Of a DNA stretch of 64,000 nt, positions 52,342 to 59,338 are shown piece after piece. Positions within the stretch are counted from its first letter, which is position 1. Each line of letters opens with the position of its first letter. The notes under the pieces were generated by a model. It had not been told where the DNA came from. It ran no database searches and saw only the letters and a program-made list of their open reading frames with translations. The DNA comes from CAMBDS01 sp964355675 (GTDB taxonomy: Bacteria > Electryoneota > AABM5-125-24 > Hatepunaeales > Hatepunaeaceae), in assembly GCA_964355675.1 (NCBI GenBank), contig CAYHEC010000015.1, forward strand, positions 25,687 to 89,686, written 5' to 3'. Both the position numbers and the translations under genes were made by a program.

Positions 52342-53430
52342 TTATTTCGACTTCTTAGATGCGCCTGCCGCACCTTCTCTCTTTAACATTTGCAAAACAC
52401 CTACGACTCCGTGAGTGTCAGCGTACTTTGCAACTTCTCGATAACCAACCCCATAAAGCGGGTCATTCGATTTTTCAAGCCCGCCGATGAAATATCTGCC
52501 CCGTTCGTTGCGGAGCTGTCCATAAATCAGACTTGAAGCCCAGTTGGCGCTTCCCTCCCGATATTCAAGGGGAGCGGTATCCACTCCGTTTTCATGTTGC
52601 CAGATATGCATCAGCTCATGCGCTATAACACCTCGCATCAAGTCCTCAGGCAGGTTAGTCAAGACTTTGAGCGTTGCTGTTTCATCTCCGATTTTGTCGC
52701 TTCCCTTATTCCACTTTATTCCGGCATAGGCGTGCGCAGTGGCGCTGGCGCCGGGACGCCGTCCTTCGCGCAACTGATCAGATGTTTCCAGCACAATTCT
52801 CAGGCCGAGAGTCCTTACTACGATTCCAGTCGATGCAAGCTGTTCCCGGACGATTTCTAATAGCTCGCGAGACCTCTCGAGCGTCACTACGGAAGTCGCG
52901 CAACATATAGGACACATCCATCGATCTGCTTCAATCTCTCGTCCATCTCTGACGATCAGTCGGCCGCAAACTACACATATTTTGAATTCTTTTGCATGTC
53001 GGGGGTGAAATCTGGTCCCCCAAAAATCGGTAATTGCGGCATCGTCGAGCGCTTCGCCACAAATATCGCACCGAGGCGCAACTGAATTTTGGTAACAGCT
53101 TGTATGGTAAGATTTCTCTTGAAACGAGATATAATTCGTTTCAGAAATTGGCTTGAAGCAGTAACTGCAACTGGGAATTTTAGTTTTCTGTTGAGAGCAA
53201 AGCCTGTGGTAATACTTTTCTTCTTTATCACGAACATAATCGCCCTGAATCGGTTTCTTGCACGACGCACAAATAAAGCACTCCGGGTGGTAGAATTTCC
53301 CGTCGATAACCGCGGCCTGTGTTAGAATTTCTTTTTCACAGGCGGCGCAGTAGTAGTTCTTCTGAGCCAATGCTGATCCAACAAAAGTCATTGCCAGCAA
53401 GAAGATTAGAAGAGGTTTGGTTGCTGTCAT
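52342..53430 (-). CDS. Exported LIM-domain, DA1-like zinc metallopeptidase
   Basis: 362 residues from MTATKPLLIFLLAMTFVGSALAQ, a clear signal peptide. Residues 24-80 form a full LIM domain (CAAC, HPEC, CASC, HRLC). A second, more divergent set follows (CSYC, HTSC, CDIC, HPRH) and then CVVC/CPIC. The C-terminal part is a gluzincin-like peptidase: HELMHIWQHENG gives HExxH, and EGSANW downstream gives the likely third ligand (Glu). LIM plus this type of peptidase is the architecture of the plant ubiquitin-regulated protease DA1; bacterial forms exist but are little known. The signal peptide puts this one outside the cytoplasm. Cys-rich domains in the periplasm would need reduced or zinc-loaded cysteines. 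Confidence 0.82.
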   Translation of the reverse strand: MTATKPLLIFLLAMTFVGSALAQKNYYCAACEKEILTQAAVIDGKFYHPECFICASCKKPIQGDYVRDKEEKYYHRLCSQQKTKIPSCSYCFKPISETNYISFQEKSYHTSCYQNSVAPRCDICGEALDDAAITDFWGTRFHPRHAKEFKICVVCGRLIVRDGREIEADRWMCPICCATSVVTLERSRELLEIVREQLASTGIVVRTLGLRIVLETSDQLREGRRPGASATAHAYAGIKWNKGSDKIGDETATLKVLTNLPEDLMRGVIAHELMHIWQHENGVDTAPLEYREGSANWASSLIYGQLRNERGRYFIGGLEKSNDPLYGVGYREVAKYADTHGVVGVLQMLKREGAAGASKKSK

Positions 53431-53496
53431 CGATGAATTCTTTATGCTAAATGAGTTACGAAGAAGATCATAGGGATTGTTGTCTAAACACAAAAA

Positions 53497-53586
53497 GCGT
53501 GTAGCCCGCACTAGCTTTGCTGGGCGGGACTCAATATTTGTGCTTAAATCCTCCCCCGCCCAGCAAAGCTGTGCGGGCTACGCGCC
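53497..53586. repeat. 90-bp inverted-repeat element, copy 2
   Basis: Arms 53497-53528 and 53555-53586 contain AGCTTTGCTGGGCGGG and its complement. The 25-base centre is the reverse complement of the centre of the element at 13946-14036 with one mismatch, so the two elements lie in opposite orientations. Confidence 0.85.
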
Positions 53587-53740
53587 ACGATTTTTCATCA
53601 TTTGGGCTTTGGGCAACTGCCCCTTTAACCTGATCGCTTTGCTAAATAATACGGAACAAACCCGCATTTGAGAGTTTGTTGGAAACTAAGTCGGACAATT
53701 GGTTTCGATCTTGCTCTCAAATTTCTGACCGACGTAGGCA

Positions 53741-54199
53741 TTAATTCATTAGTTTATCAAGCTGAAATCGATGTCTGATCGGATGCATGACAGCATGTTC
53801 CATCATAGCGTCGATGCAATACTCCACCTCCCAACGAGATAAGTAAACCTCGCTGAATCTCTGCTCAGAGACATCCTTTAAGGGTTCACGCCAACATACG
53901 AGCAGATGTTCCAAGTAATCATCCACTTTGCCTTCGATCTCGGATTCTTCCCAAGTAGGAATAATATGGGGATCTGGCAGTCCAAGCTTCTCGCACATCC
54001 ATGTCATATAGCCACGAGCGGCTCGAAGAACATGGCGGAGCAGAGCTTCCATCGAAACGTAGCTGGGGTCGTCGGTTTCAGGCAATTTGACGCCAGTGGC
54101 TTTCGCCTGTTTCCAAACCGCCACGAACTTGCGCAATTCAGCATCGTGGAGAATAACCATCGTGCGTGCGCCGTTGTAGAGATAAGGCGGAAGGGTCAA
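53741..54199 (-). CDS. DinB-like four-helix protein
   Basis: 152 residues. The helical pattern and conserved histidines fit the DinB/YfiT group: MEALLRHVLRAARGYMTWM early (first His) and MMEHAVMHPIRHRFQLDKLM at the end (two further His). These residues bind a metal in DinB-like thiol transferases. In organisms with bacillithiol, some DinB-like proteins are bacillithiol S-transferases, and a complete bacillithiol operon lies 8 kb away. That functional link is inference. A second in-frame ATG (MVILHDAELRKF) at 54160 is a possible start. Confidence 0.75.
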   Translation of the reverse strand: MTLPPYLYNGARTMVILHDAELRKFVAVWKQAKATGVKLPETDDPSYVSMEALLRHVLRAARGYMTWMCEKLGLPDPHIIPTWEESEIEGKVDDYLEHLLVCWREPLKDVSEQRFSEVYLSRWEVEYCIDAMMEHAVMHPIRHRFQLDKLMN

Positions 54200-54253
54200 G
54201 TAAGTCTCTTGAAATGTGGTGTTGATTGGTTGATTCCCTAAATACTCCTTAAC

Positions 54254-55330
54254 TCAGGCTACCGCGATCTGCTTCGAGAGATAGACGTCCTGAATTGTGT
54301 TCAGAATCTCGATTCCTTGCTTCATAGGTTTCTGGAAAGCCTTCCGCCCAGAAATCAATCCCATTCCACCGCCACGCTTGTTGATGACCGCGGTTCGAGC
54401 GGCTTCGGCGAGGTCGTTTGATCCTGAAGCACCTCCGGAATTGATGAGGCCAATCCGTCCCATATAATTATTTGCAACCTGATAGCGAACCAGATCGATG
54501 GGGTGGTCTGTCATTAGATCGGTGTACATCCGCTTGTCGAATTTACCATAGCTACCGCCTTCCATGTTGACGGCTTCATAACCATGACCTGCATCAGGTA
54601 ATTTCTGCTTGATGATGTCAGCTTCTATTGTGACGCCAAGGTGATTGGCTTGGCCGGAAAGGTCAGCCGAGGCATGATAATCTTTTTTACCGATTTTGAA
54701 GGCATCGTTGCGTGTATAACACCAGAGTACCGTCCCCAAACCCAATTCATGAGCCCGCTCGAATGCTTCAGAAATCTCTTGTATCTGGCGTCTCGATTCT
54801 GTAGATCCGAAGTATATTGTGGCGCCGATTGCAACAGCTCCCATATCGAAAGCTTGATTAACAGATCCGAAAAGAACCTGGTCAGCTTGATTCGGATAGG
54901 TAAGAAGCTCGTTATGATTCACTTTTACAATGAAAGGGATCCGATGAGCCCATTTCCGCGATACCGCGCCGAGTACGCCGAAAGTCGAAGCCACTGCATT
55001 ACAACCTCCTTCATACGCAAGCTCGATGATAGCCTGAGGGTCAAAATATGCCGGATTTGGCGCAAAAGAAGCGCCTGCGGAATGTTCTATTCCTTGATCT
55101 ACCGGCAGAATCGAGAGATACCCAGTTCCAGCCAGACGCCCTGAGTTATAAATACTTTGAAGGTTTCGAAGCACTGTTACCGGACGATCTGTAGAAACAA
55201 ATATCCGGTCGATAAAGTCGGGGCCGGGAAGATGAATGCTTTTCTTCGGTATCTTTATGCAAGCATGATCGAGAAGACTTTCTGCTTCATTGCCAAGCAA
55301 TTCAACGATTCGGTCATAAGAACGGGCCAT
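54254..55330 (-). CDS. fbaB: Class I fructose-bisphosphate aldolase (FbaB/DhnA type)
   Basis: 358 residues from MARSYDRIVELLGNEAESLL. Splits fructose 1,6-bisphosphate through a Schiff base. Family segments are LAGTGYLSILPVDQGIEHSA, IPFIVKVNHNELLTYPN, GAVAIGATIYFGSTESRRQI, and the Schiff-base lysine region DIIKQKLPDAG; the phosphate site is GLINSGGASGSNDL. The chosen ATG has GGAG five bases upstream and aligns with the N-terminus of E. coli FbaB as I remember it. An in-frame ATG 63 bases earlier adds MSIDIIINHPVKAPEQ, which is not family-like. Confidence 0.95.
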   Translation of the reverse strand: MARSYDRIVELLGNEAESLLDHACIKIPKKSIHLPGPDFIDRIFVSTDRPVTVLRNLQSIYNSGRLAGTGYLSILPVDQGIEHSAGASFAPNPAYFDPQAIIELAYEGGCNAVASTFGVLGAVSRKWAHRIPFIVKVNHNELLTYPNQADQVLFGSVNQAFDMGAVAIGATIYFGSTESRRQIQEISEAFERAHELGLGTVLWCYTRNDAFKIGKKDYHASADLSGQANHLGVTIEADIIKQKLPDAGHGYEAVNMEGGSYGKFDKRMYTDLMTDHPIDLVRYQVANNYMGRIGLINSGGASGSNDLAEAARTAVINKRGGGMGLISGRKAFQKPMKQGIEILNTIQDVYLSKQIAVA

Positions 55331-55393
55331 GCGTACTCCAATAATTTGTTCCGGTGCTTTGACCGGGTGGTTAATAATGATATCTATTGACAA

Positions 55394-55817
55394 TTAATAT
55401 AATAAATCTTAAGCAGTAAGACAAAGACGTTTTATGAAATTCAGTCATGGTGTTCTACCAGAATGCCAAAGTACCCGCGCTATAGTCTGTCCGAGAATAT
55501 TGACTTCTTGCCGCAGGGTGTCCTCACCCTGCGGCAAAGATACAATTTACAATTATTTGCGCAGGGTGAGGACACCCTGCGGCACACATTCTCGTATTAC
55601 TCGGACTGACTCGCCAGCGATGCTGAAACGCATCTACGATCAAATTTAGCATAGGAATCAACGGTTTCCAATTGTCGAATAACAACCCGCAGTATCCTGA
55701 CAATAAATTCTTAATTAAGTGTCAATTTCGATAAAATAACGCTTGGAGTTTTTAAACTCATCTTGTATATTCTACTAACTTTTTACTAAGAGCGTTTCTT
55801 AATATCCTGAAAATTTC
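55394..55817. other. Gene-free interval with hairpin repeats, upstream of the polyamine regulator
   Basis: Two opposed copies of GCAGGGTGTCCTCACCCTGC-type sequence (about 55511-55533 and 55560-55583) form both local and long-range hairpins. The last 100 bases (TTGGAG near 55742, then TATATT near 55766) may hold the promoter of the XRE-cupin gene. No gene seen. Confidence 0.55.
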
Positions 55818-56360
55818 ATGATCGAAGATATTGGGCGGAAAATCAAGGATTTGCGCCTTGCCGCCGACCTGACGCAAGGAGAGCTTGCCGAACGAGCCGA
55901 CCTTACCGACGGCTTTATTTCCCAGATCGAACGGGGACGGACTTCCATCTCTATCGACAGTCTGAAGCAAATTCTCGACGTGTTGAATATATCTCTCTCT
56001 GATTTTTTCCGTGAGGAAGAGCGCCGAAGCATCGTCTTCGGCTTCGATGATCAGGTCGAAATAGAAGAAGGCGGCTCGGCAAAAATGACGTTGCTTGTTC
56101 CCGGAGCAACCAATCGACGGATGGAACCAGCAATTCTTCGACTTGTCGGCGGAGCTACCACGTCTCTTCGAAGCCCATTTCAAGGCGATTGTTGCGGTTA
56201 TGTCACTAAAGGTCGAATCAAGATTCTCCTCGGGATGGAGCAATTTCGCGTAAGGTCTGGAGAGAGTTTTTACTTTACTGCAAATTGTGAGTTTAGAATT
56301 CTCAATCCATACCGGGGCGAAGCAGAAGTCCTTTGGCTGACGTCGCCACCGACGTTTTAG
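55818..56360 (+). CDS. XRE-family regulator with cupin domain
   Basis: 180 residues. The N-terminal helix-turn-helix (about 5-60) reads KIKDLRLAADLTQGELAERA and GFISQIERGRTSISIDSLKQ. The C-terminal cupin (about 105-178) has SLRSPFQGDCCGYVTKGRIK followed by VRSGESFYFTANCEFRILN. PuuR/SinR-like proteins of this architecture often sense small molecules, including polyamines. The gene lies directly upstream of a spermidine operon on the same strand (127-base gap), so it may regulate it. That is inference from position. Confidence 0.9.
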   Translation: MIEDIGRKIKDLRLAADLTQGELAERADLTDGFISQIERGRTSISIDSLKQILDVLNISLSDFFREEERRSIVFGFDDQVEIEEGGSAKMTLLVPGATNRRMEPAILRLVGGATTSLRSPFQGDCCGYVTKGRIKILLGMEQFRVRSGESFYFTANCEFRILNPYRGEAEVLWLTSPPTF

Positions 56361-56486
56361 ATTGCACCGGTAGGACAGGTTTTCAACCTGTCAGGGTTTG
56401 GTTAAAGCCCCGCCCTCAATGAGTTTTAACGTCAACCCTAAATATTGACACTTTCATAAATTACAATTCTTAGGAGGTTTTCTGAG

Positions 56487-56885
56487 TTGGAGATGCGTTC
56501 ACTCGGACATCAGTTAATGGTGGAATATCACGGTTGCTCTCCAGAGATGCTCAACGACGTCGATCACGTTCGTCGCTCGATGGTTAAAGCCGCTCTGGCG
56601 ACCGGCGCTACAGTTGTTGGCGAACTCTTCCACCATTTTAGCCCTCATGGCGTCAGCGGCGTCGTGGTCATAGCAGAATCTCATCTGGCTATCCACACCT
56701 GGCCTGAGTATGGTTACGCGGCAGTCGATCTTTTCACCTGTGGTGACGAGATTGATCCGTACCGCGGGTTTGCCGTACTGAAGGAAGCGCTTGAAGCTGA
56801 ACGAACAGAAGTAGAAGAGATATTCCGCGGTCGATTCCCGGCGAGTATGCGTCTCGTGCATAAACCTCTGGTGGTAGCAGTTTGA
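56487..56885 (+). CDS. speD: S-adenosylmethionine decarboxylase proenzyme
   Basis: 132 residues of the short bacterial class 1b form (SpeH type). It makes decarboxylated SAM, the aminopropyl donor for spermidine. The self-cleavage site is ESHLAIHTWPEYGYAAVDLF, where Ser becomes the pyruvoyl group, and the catalytic Cys is in LFTCGDEIDPY. The TTG start at 56487 is nine bases after AGGAGG; an ATG two codons later is too far from it. The stop overlaps the next gene start (TTGA). First structural gene of the polyamine operon. Confidence 0.95.
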   Translation: MEMRSLGHQLMVEYHGCSPEMLNDVDHVRRSMVKAALATGATVVGELFHHFSPHGVSGVVVIAESHLAIHTWPEYGYAAVDLFTCGDEIDPYRGFAVLKEALEAERTEVEEIFRGRFPASMRLVHKPLVVAV

Positions 56886-57364
56886 CTCAGCCGAATCTCT
56901 TCATCCCAAATAGATATGCCCTTGTAGCAGGAGCTGGCGACTCAGAAACAGGTCTGAACGCCTTCGACCGAGCGTTGCAAGCCGCAGAGGGTGGGCAATT
57001 TAATTTGGTAAAGGTGACTAGCATATTGCCTCCAGCCGCCTCAGTAGGGGATCACACACGCTTGCCAGCAGGAGGAATCGTCTTTGCCGCACTTGGTACA
57101 GAGACTTCAACCAAGCCTGGCTTGATCATCTCTGCTTCTGTTGCAGTTGGCATCCCGAAAGATTCCTCACAAGCAGGAGTTATAATGGAAGGACACTTCC
57201 ATTGTCCGGCGAGTGAGGCCGAGTCCCGCGTGAGAAAAATGGCTGAGGAGGCGCTGACTGACCGAAACTTTGATGTCTTGCGGATAGACTCAATTGCTGT
57301 CGATCACACTGTCGAACAAGCCGGTTCGGTTGTTGCCGCAGTATTGCTTTGGCGGGAGGATTGA
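56882..57364 (+). CDS. Pyruvoyl-dependent arginine decarboxylase
   Basis: 160 residues. Converts arginine to agmatine with a pyruvoyl cofactor formed by self-cleavage at the Ser of KVTSILPPAA. Other family marks are KYALVAGAGDSE-like NRYALVAGAGDSETGLNAFD, RLPAGGIVFAALG and the C-terminal TVEQAGSVVAAVLLWRE. This archaeal/bacterial enzyme type replaces the PLP-dependent SpeA. TTG start overlaps the speD stop by four bases. Its product feeds agmatinase at the end of the operon. Confidence 0.93.
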   Translation: MTQPNLFIPNRYALVAGAGDSETGLNAFDRALQAAEGGQFNLVKVTSILPPAASVGDHTRLPAGGIVFAALGTETSTKPGLIISASVAVGIPKDSSQAGVIMEGHFHCPASEAESRVRKMAEEALTDRNFDVLRIDSIAVDHTVEQAGSVVAAVLLWRED

Positions 57365-57366
57365 CA

Positions 57367-58230
57367 TTGGCAGATTCAACTGCAAACGCCGGCCAAACCT
57401 GGTTCACCGAATATCACACATCTCACGCTGGATTGACGCTCCGCATAACTGAACATCTCGCTCGAAAGCAGTCTCCCTATCAGTTGATCGAAGTCATGGA
57501 AACCGTTGAGTACGGCACGCTCCTGACCCTCGATGGACTCGTGATGATTACTGACCGCGACGAACATGTCTATCACGAAATGATGACACACGTTCCAATG
57601 CTTGCCCACCCAAATCCGAAGCGAGTTCTCGTCGTCGGAGGTGGAGACGGAGGTTGCTTAAGAGAAATCGTGAAACATCCTTCTGTCGAAAAAGTAACGC
57701 AAGTTGAGATCGATGGCGACGTCGTCGAATTATGCAAAACTCACTTCCCCGATATAGCACAAGCCTACAAGAATAATAAAGTCGAGCTGGTAATCGGTGA
57801 CGCCATTGATTATCTTAGAAGGTACAAGGGTGAGTTCGATGTGGCGATCATCGACGGTTCAGACCCCGTCGGACCAGCCGTCGGTTTATTCGAACGTTCC
57901 TTCTTTTCAGATGTTTATGACGCACTAAGGCCCGATGGTATCATGTCGTGCCAAATCGGTTCGCCACTCTACTCGCAGGATCGTATAGCTTCGACCATAA
58001 AGCATTGGCGTGAAGTATTTACAGAAGCCAGAGCCTATCTCGCCCACATCCCTACCTATCCTTCGGGCGCCTGGTGTCTTGGTCTGGCGGCAAAAGAACC
58101 AGGCGGATCTTCGCAACAACCCGATCAAGTGAGATTCCTCACATTTTCTCAGTCACTTCGGTATTACACTCTTGACATTCATAGGGCGGCATTTGCTCTC
58201 CCTGCGGATCTTGCGCGGGCTGTGATCTGA
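57367..58230 (+). CDS. speE: Spermidine synthase
   Basis: 287 residues from a TTG at 57367 (MADSTANAGQTWFTEYHT), eight bases after GGGAGGA; the frame is open further upstream inside the decarboxylase gene. The enzyme joins the aminopropyl group of decarboxylated SAM to putrescine. Landmarks are LLTLDGLVMITDRDEHVYHE, the glycine-rich loop VLVVGGGDGGCLREIVKH, VEIDGDVVELCK, and the catalytic Asp in AIIDGSDPVGPA. The length fits bacterial SpeE. A 137-base AT-rich gap precedes the agmatinase gene. Confidence 0.95.
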   Translation: MADSTANAGQTWFTEYHTSHAGLTLRITEHLARKQSPYQLIEVMETVEYGTLLTLDGLVMITDRDEHVYHEMMTHVPMLAHPNPKRVLVVGGGDGGCLREIVKHPSVEKVTQVEIDGDVVELCKTHFPDIAQAYKNNKVELVIGDAIDYLRRYKGEFDVAIIDGSDPVGPAVGLFERSFFSDVYDALRPDGIMSCQIGSPLYSQDRIASTIKHWREVFTEARAYLAHIPTYPSGAWCLGLAAKEPGGSSQQPDQVRFLTFSQSLRYYTLDIHRAAFALPADLARAVI

Positions 58231-58367
58231 TCTCCCCGTTTCCGGTAAAACTGATTTACTGAGCTATTCGTATAAAACTAATCTTAATTCTTTATAATAC
58301 AAACTCTTTTCAATTATTTTTGATTTGATTCGAGTTTCAAGAAGTTTGGCATTTAACAGGCAGAATT

Positions 58368-59216
58368 ATGCGCTATATGGGAGCGTTGGCTGAAGGAACC
58401 AAAGGAGATATAATCATCTTTGGTGTTCCCTTTGATGGAACCGCATCCTATCGAGCCGGAACCCGGTTTGGACCAGAGGCCCTCAGGGCGGCGTCGCACA
58501 GCCTCGAGACATTCAGTCCATTCATTGACCGTGACCTCGAGGTGGTTCAATATGCTGATTGGGGCGATATCGAAGTACCTCCTGGATCAGCGGCGCGAAC
58601 CGTCGAGTTGGTGACCGACAAAGTACGTGAAATTTACAATCTCGGCGCTGAGCCACTAATGCTTGGCGGTGAACATACCGTCAGTCTGGGTGCGATTCGA
58701 GCGGCGCACGAATTTTATCCGAATCTCGCCATCCTTCAACTCGATGCTCACACTGATCTTCGCGAGGAATATCTCGGCGAAAAAATCAGCCATGCGACAG
58801 TGATCAAACGGGTGATGGAGTTTATTCCTGCCGAGAGAATCTACCGCTATGGCGTGCGAGCAGGAACCCGGGAGGAGATGATAGGCGCAGGTCTTGAAAT
58901 TCCGCTCGGCATTGAGGGAGGTATGCGCGACATTGAAAAGGCAATCGGTAAAATCGGTGAAAACGTCCCGCTGTACGTGACGATTGACCTCGACGTATTC
59001 GATCCTTCGTTGGTCCCGGGGATCGGCAACCCCGAACCACTCGGCATCACCTACCGCGAGTTTATCCAGGTGGCACGACTTCTTGCGCTTCGCAACGTTG
59101 TTGGGGTCGATGTTGTCGAACTGGCGCCTCACTACGACCAAACAGGCGTTTCGGCAGTCGTCGCGGCGTCGGTGGTAAGAGAGATGTTGCTTTGTCTGGC
59201 AAGATACCCGGAATAG
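58368..59216 (+). CDS. speB: Agmatinase
   Basis: 282 residues, ureohydrolase family. Hydrolyses agmatine to putrescine and urea with two manganese ions. All metal motifs are visible: GGEHTVSLG, LDAHTDLREEY, SHATVI and TIDLDVFDPSLVPG followed by GNPEPLGITYREF. The N-terminus YMGALAEGTKGDIIIFGVPF is typical. With the decarboxylase, SpeD and SpeE upstream it completes arginine to spermidine. A hairpin with a short T-tract follows at 59275-59306. Confidence 0.95.
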   Translation: MRYMGALAEGTKGDIIIFGVPFDGTASYRAGTRFGPEALRAASHSLETFSPFIDRDLEVVQYADWGDIEVPPGSAARTVELVTDKVREIYNLGAEPLMLGGEHTVSLGAIRAAHEFYPNLAILQLDAHTDLREEYLGEKISHATVIKRVMEFIPAERIYRYGVRAGTREEMIGAGLEIPLGIEGGMRDIEKAIGKIGENVPLYVTIDLDVFDPSLVPGIGNPEPLGITYREFIQVARLLALRNVVGVDVVELAPHYDQTGVSAVVAASVVREMLLCLARYPE

Positions 59217-59274
59217 TCGTGTTAAGCTGTCAGCCCTCCGGGGTTGACAGTTTGTTATCGGCAGTATCAAAACT

Positions 59275-59306
59275 CAAGAAGTCAACCCCAAAAGGTTGAC
59301 TTCTTG
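59275..59306 (+). terminator. Hairpin after the polyamine operon (GTCAACC repeat family)
   Basis: A perfect 13-bp stem (CAAGAAGTCAACC and its complement) followed by CTTTG. It belongs to the dispersed GTCAACC/GGTTGAC family and could double as the operon terminator. Confidence 0.55.
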
Positions 59307-59310
59307 CTTT

Positions 59311-59338
59311 GTAGGGGCACGGCATGCCGTGCCCCTAC
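59311..59338. repeat. 28-bp palindrome supplying the stop codon of the next gene
   Basis: Perfect palindrome with half-site GTAGGGGCACGGCA. It shares the outer GTAGGGGC with the palindrome at 11245-11272 but has a different core. The minus-strand TAG stop of the gene at 59335 lies in its right arm. Confidence 0.88.

Noticed and set aside
52515..52910. Several plus-strand frames within the LIM/DA1-like peptidase region
   Set aside because: They are shadows of the minus-strand gene, which has a signal peptide and ordered zinc motifs.
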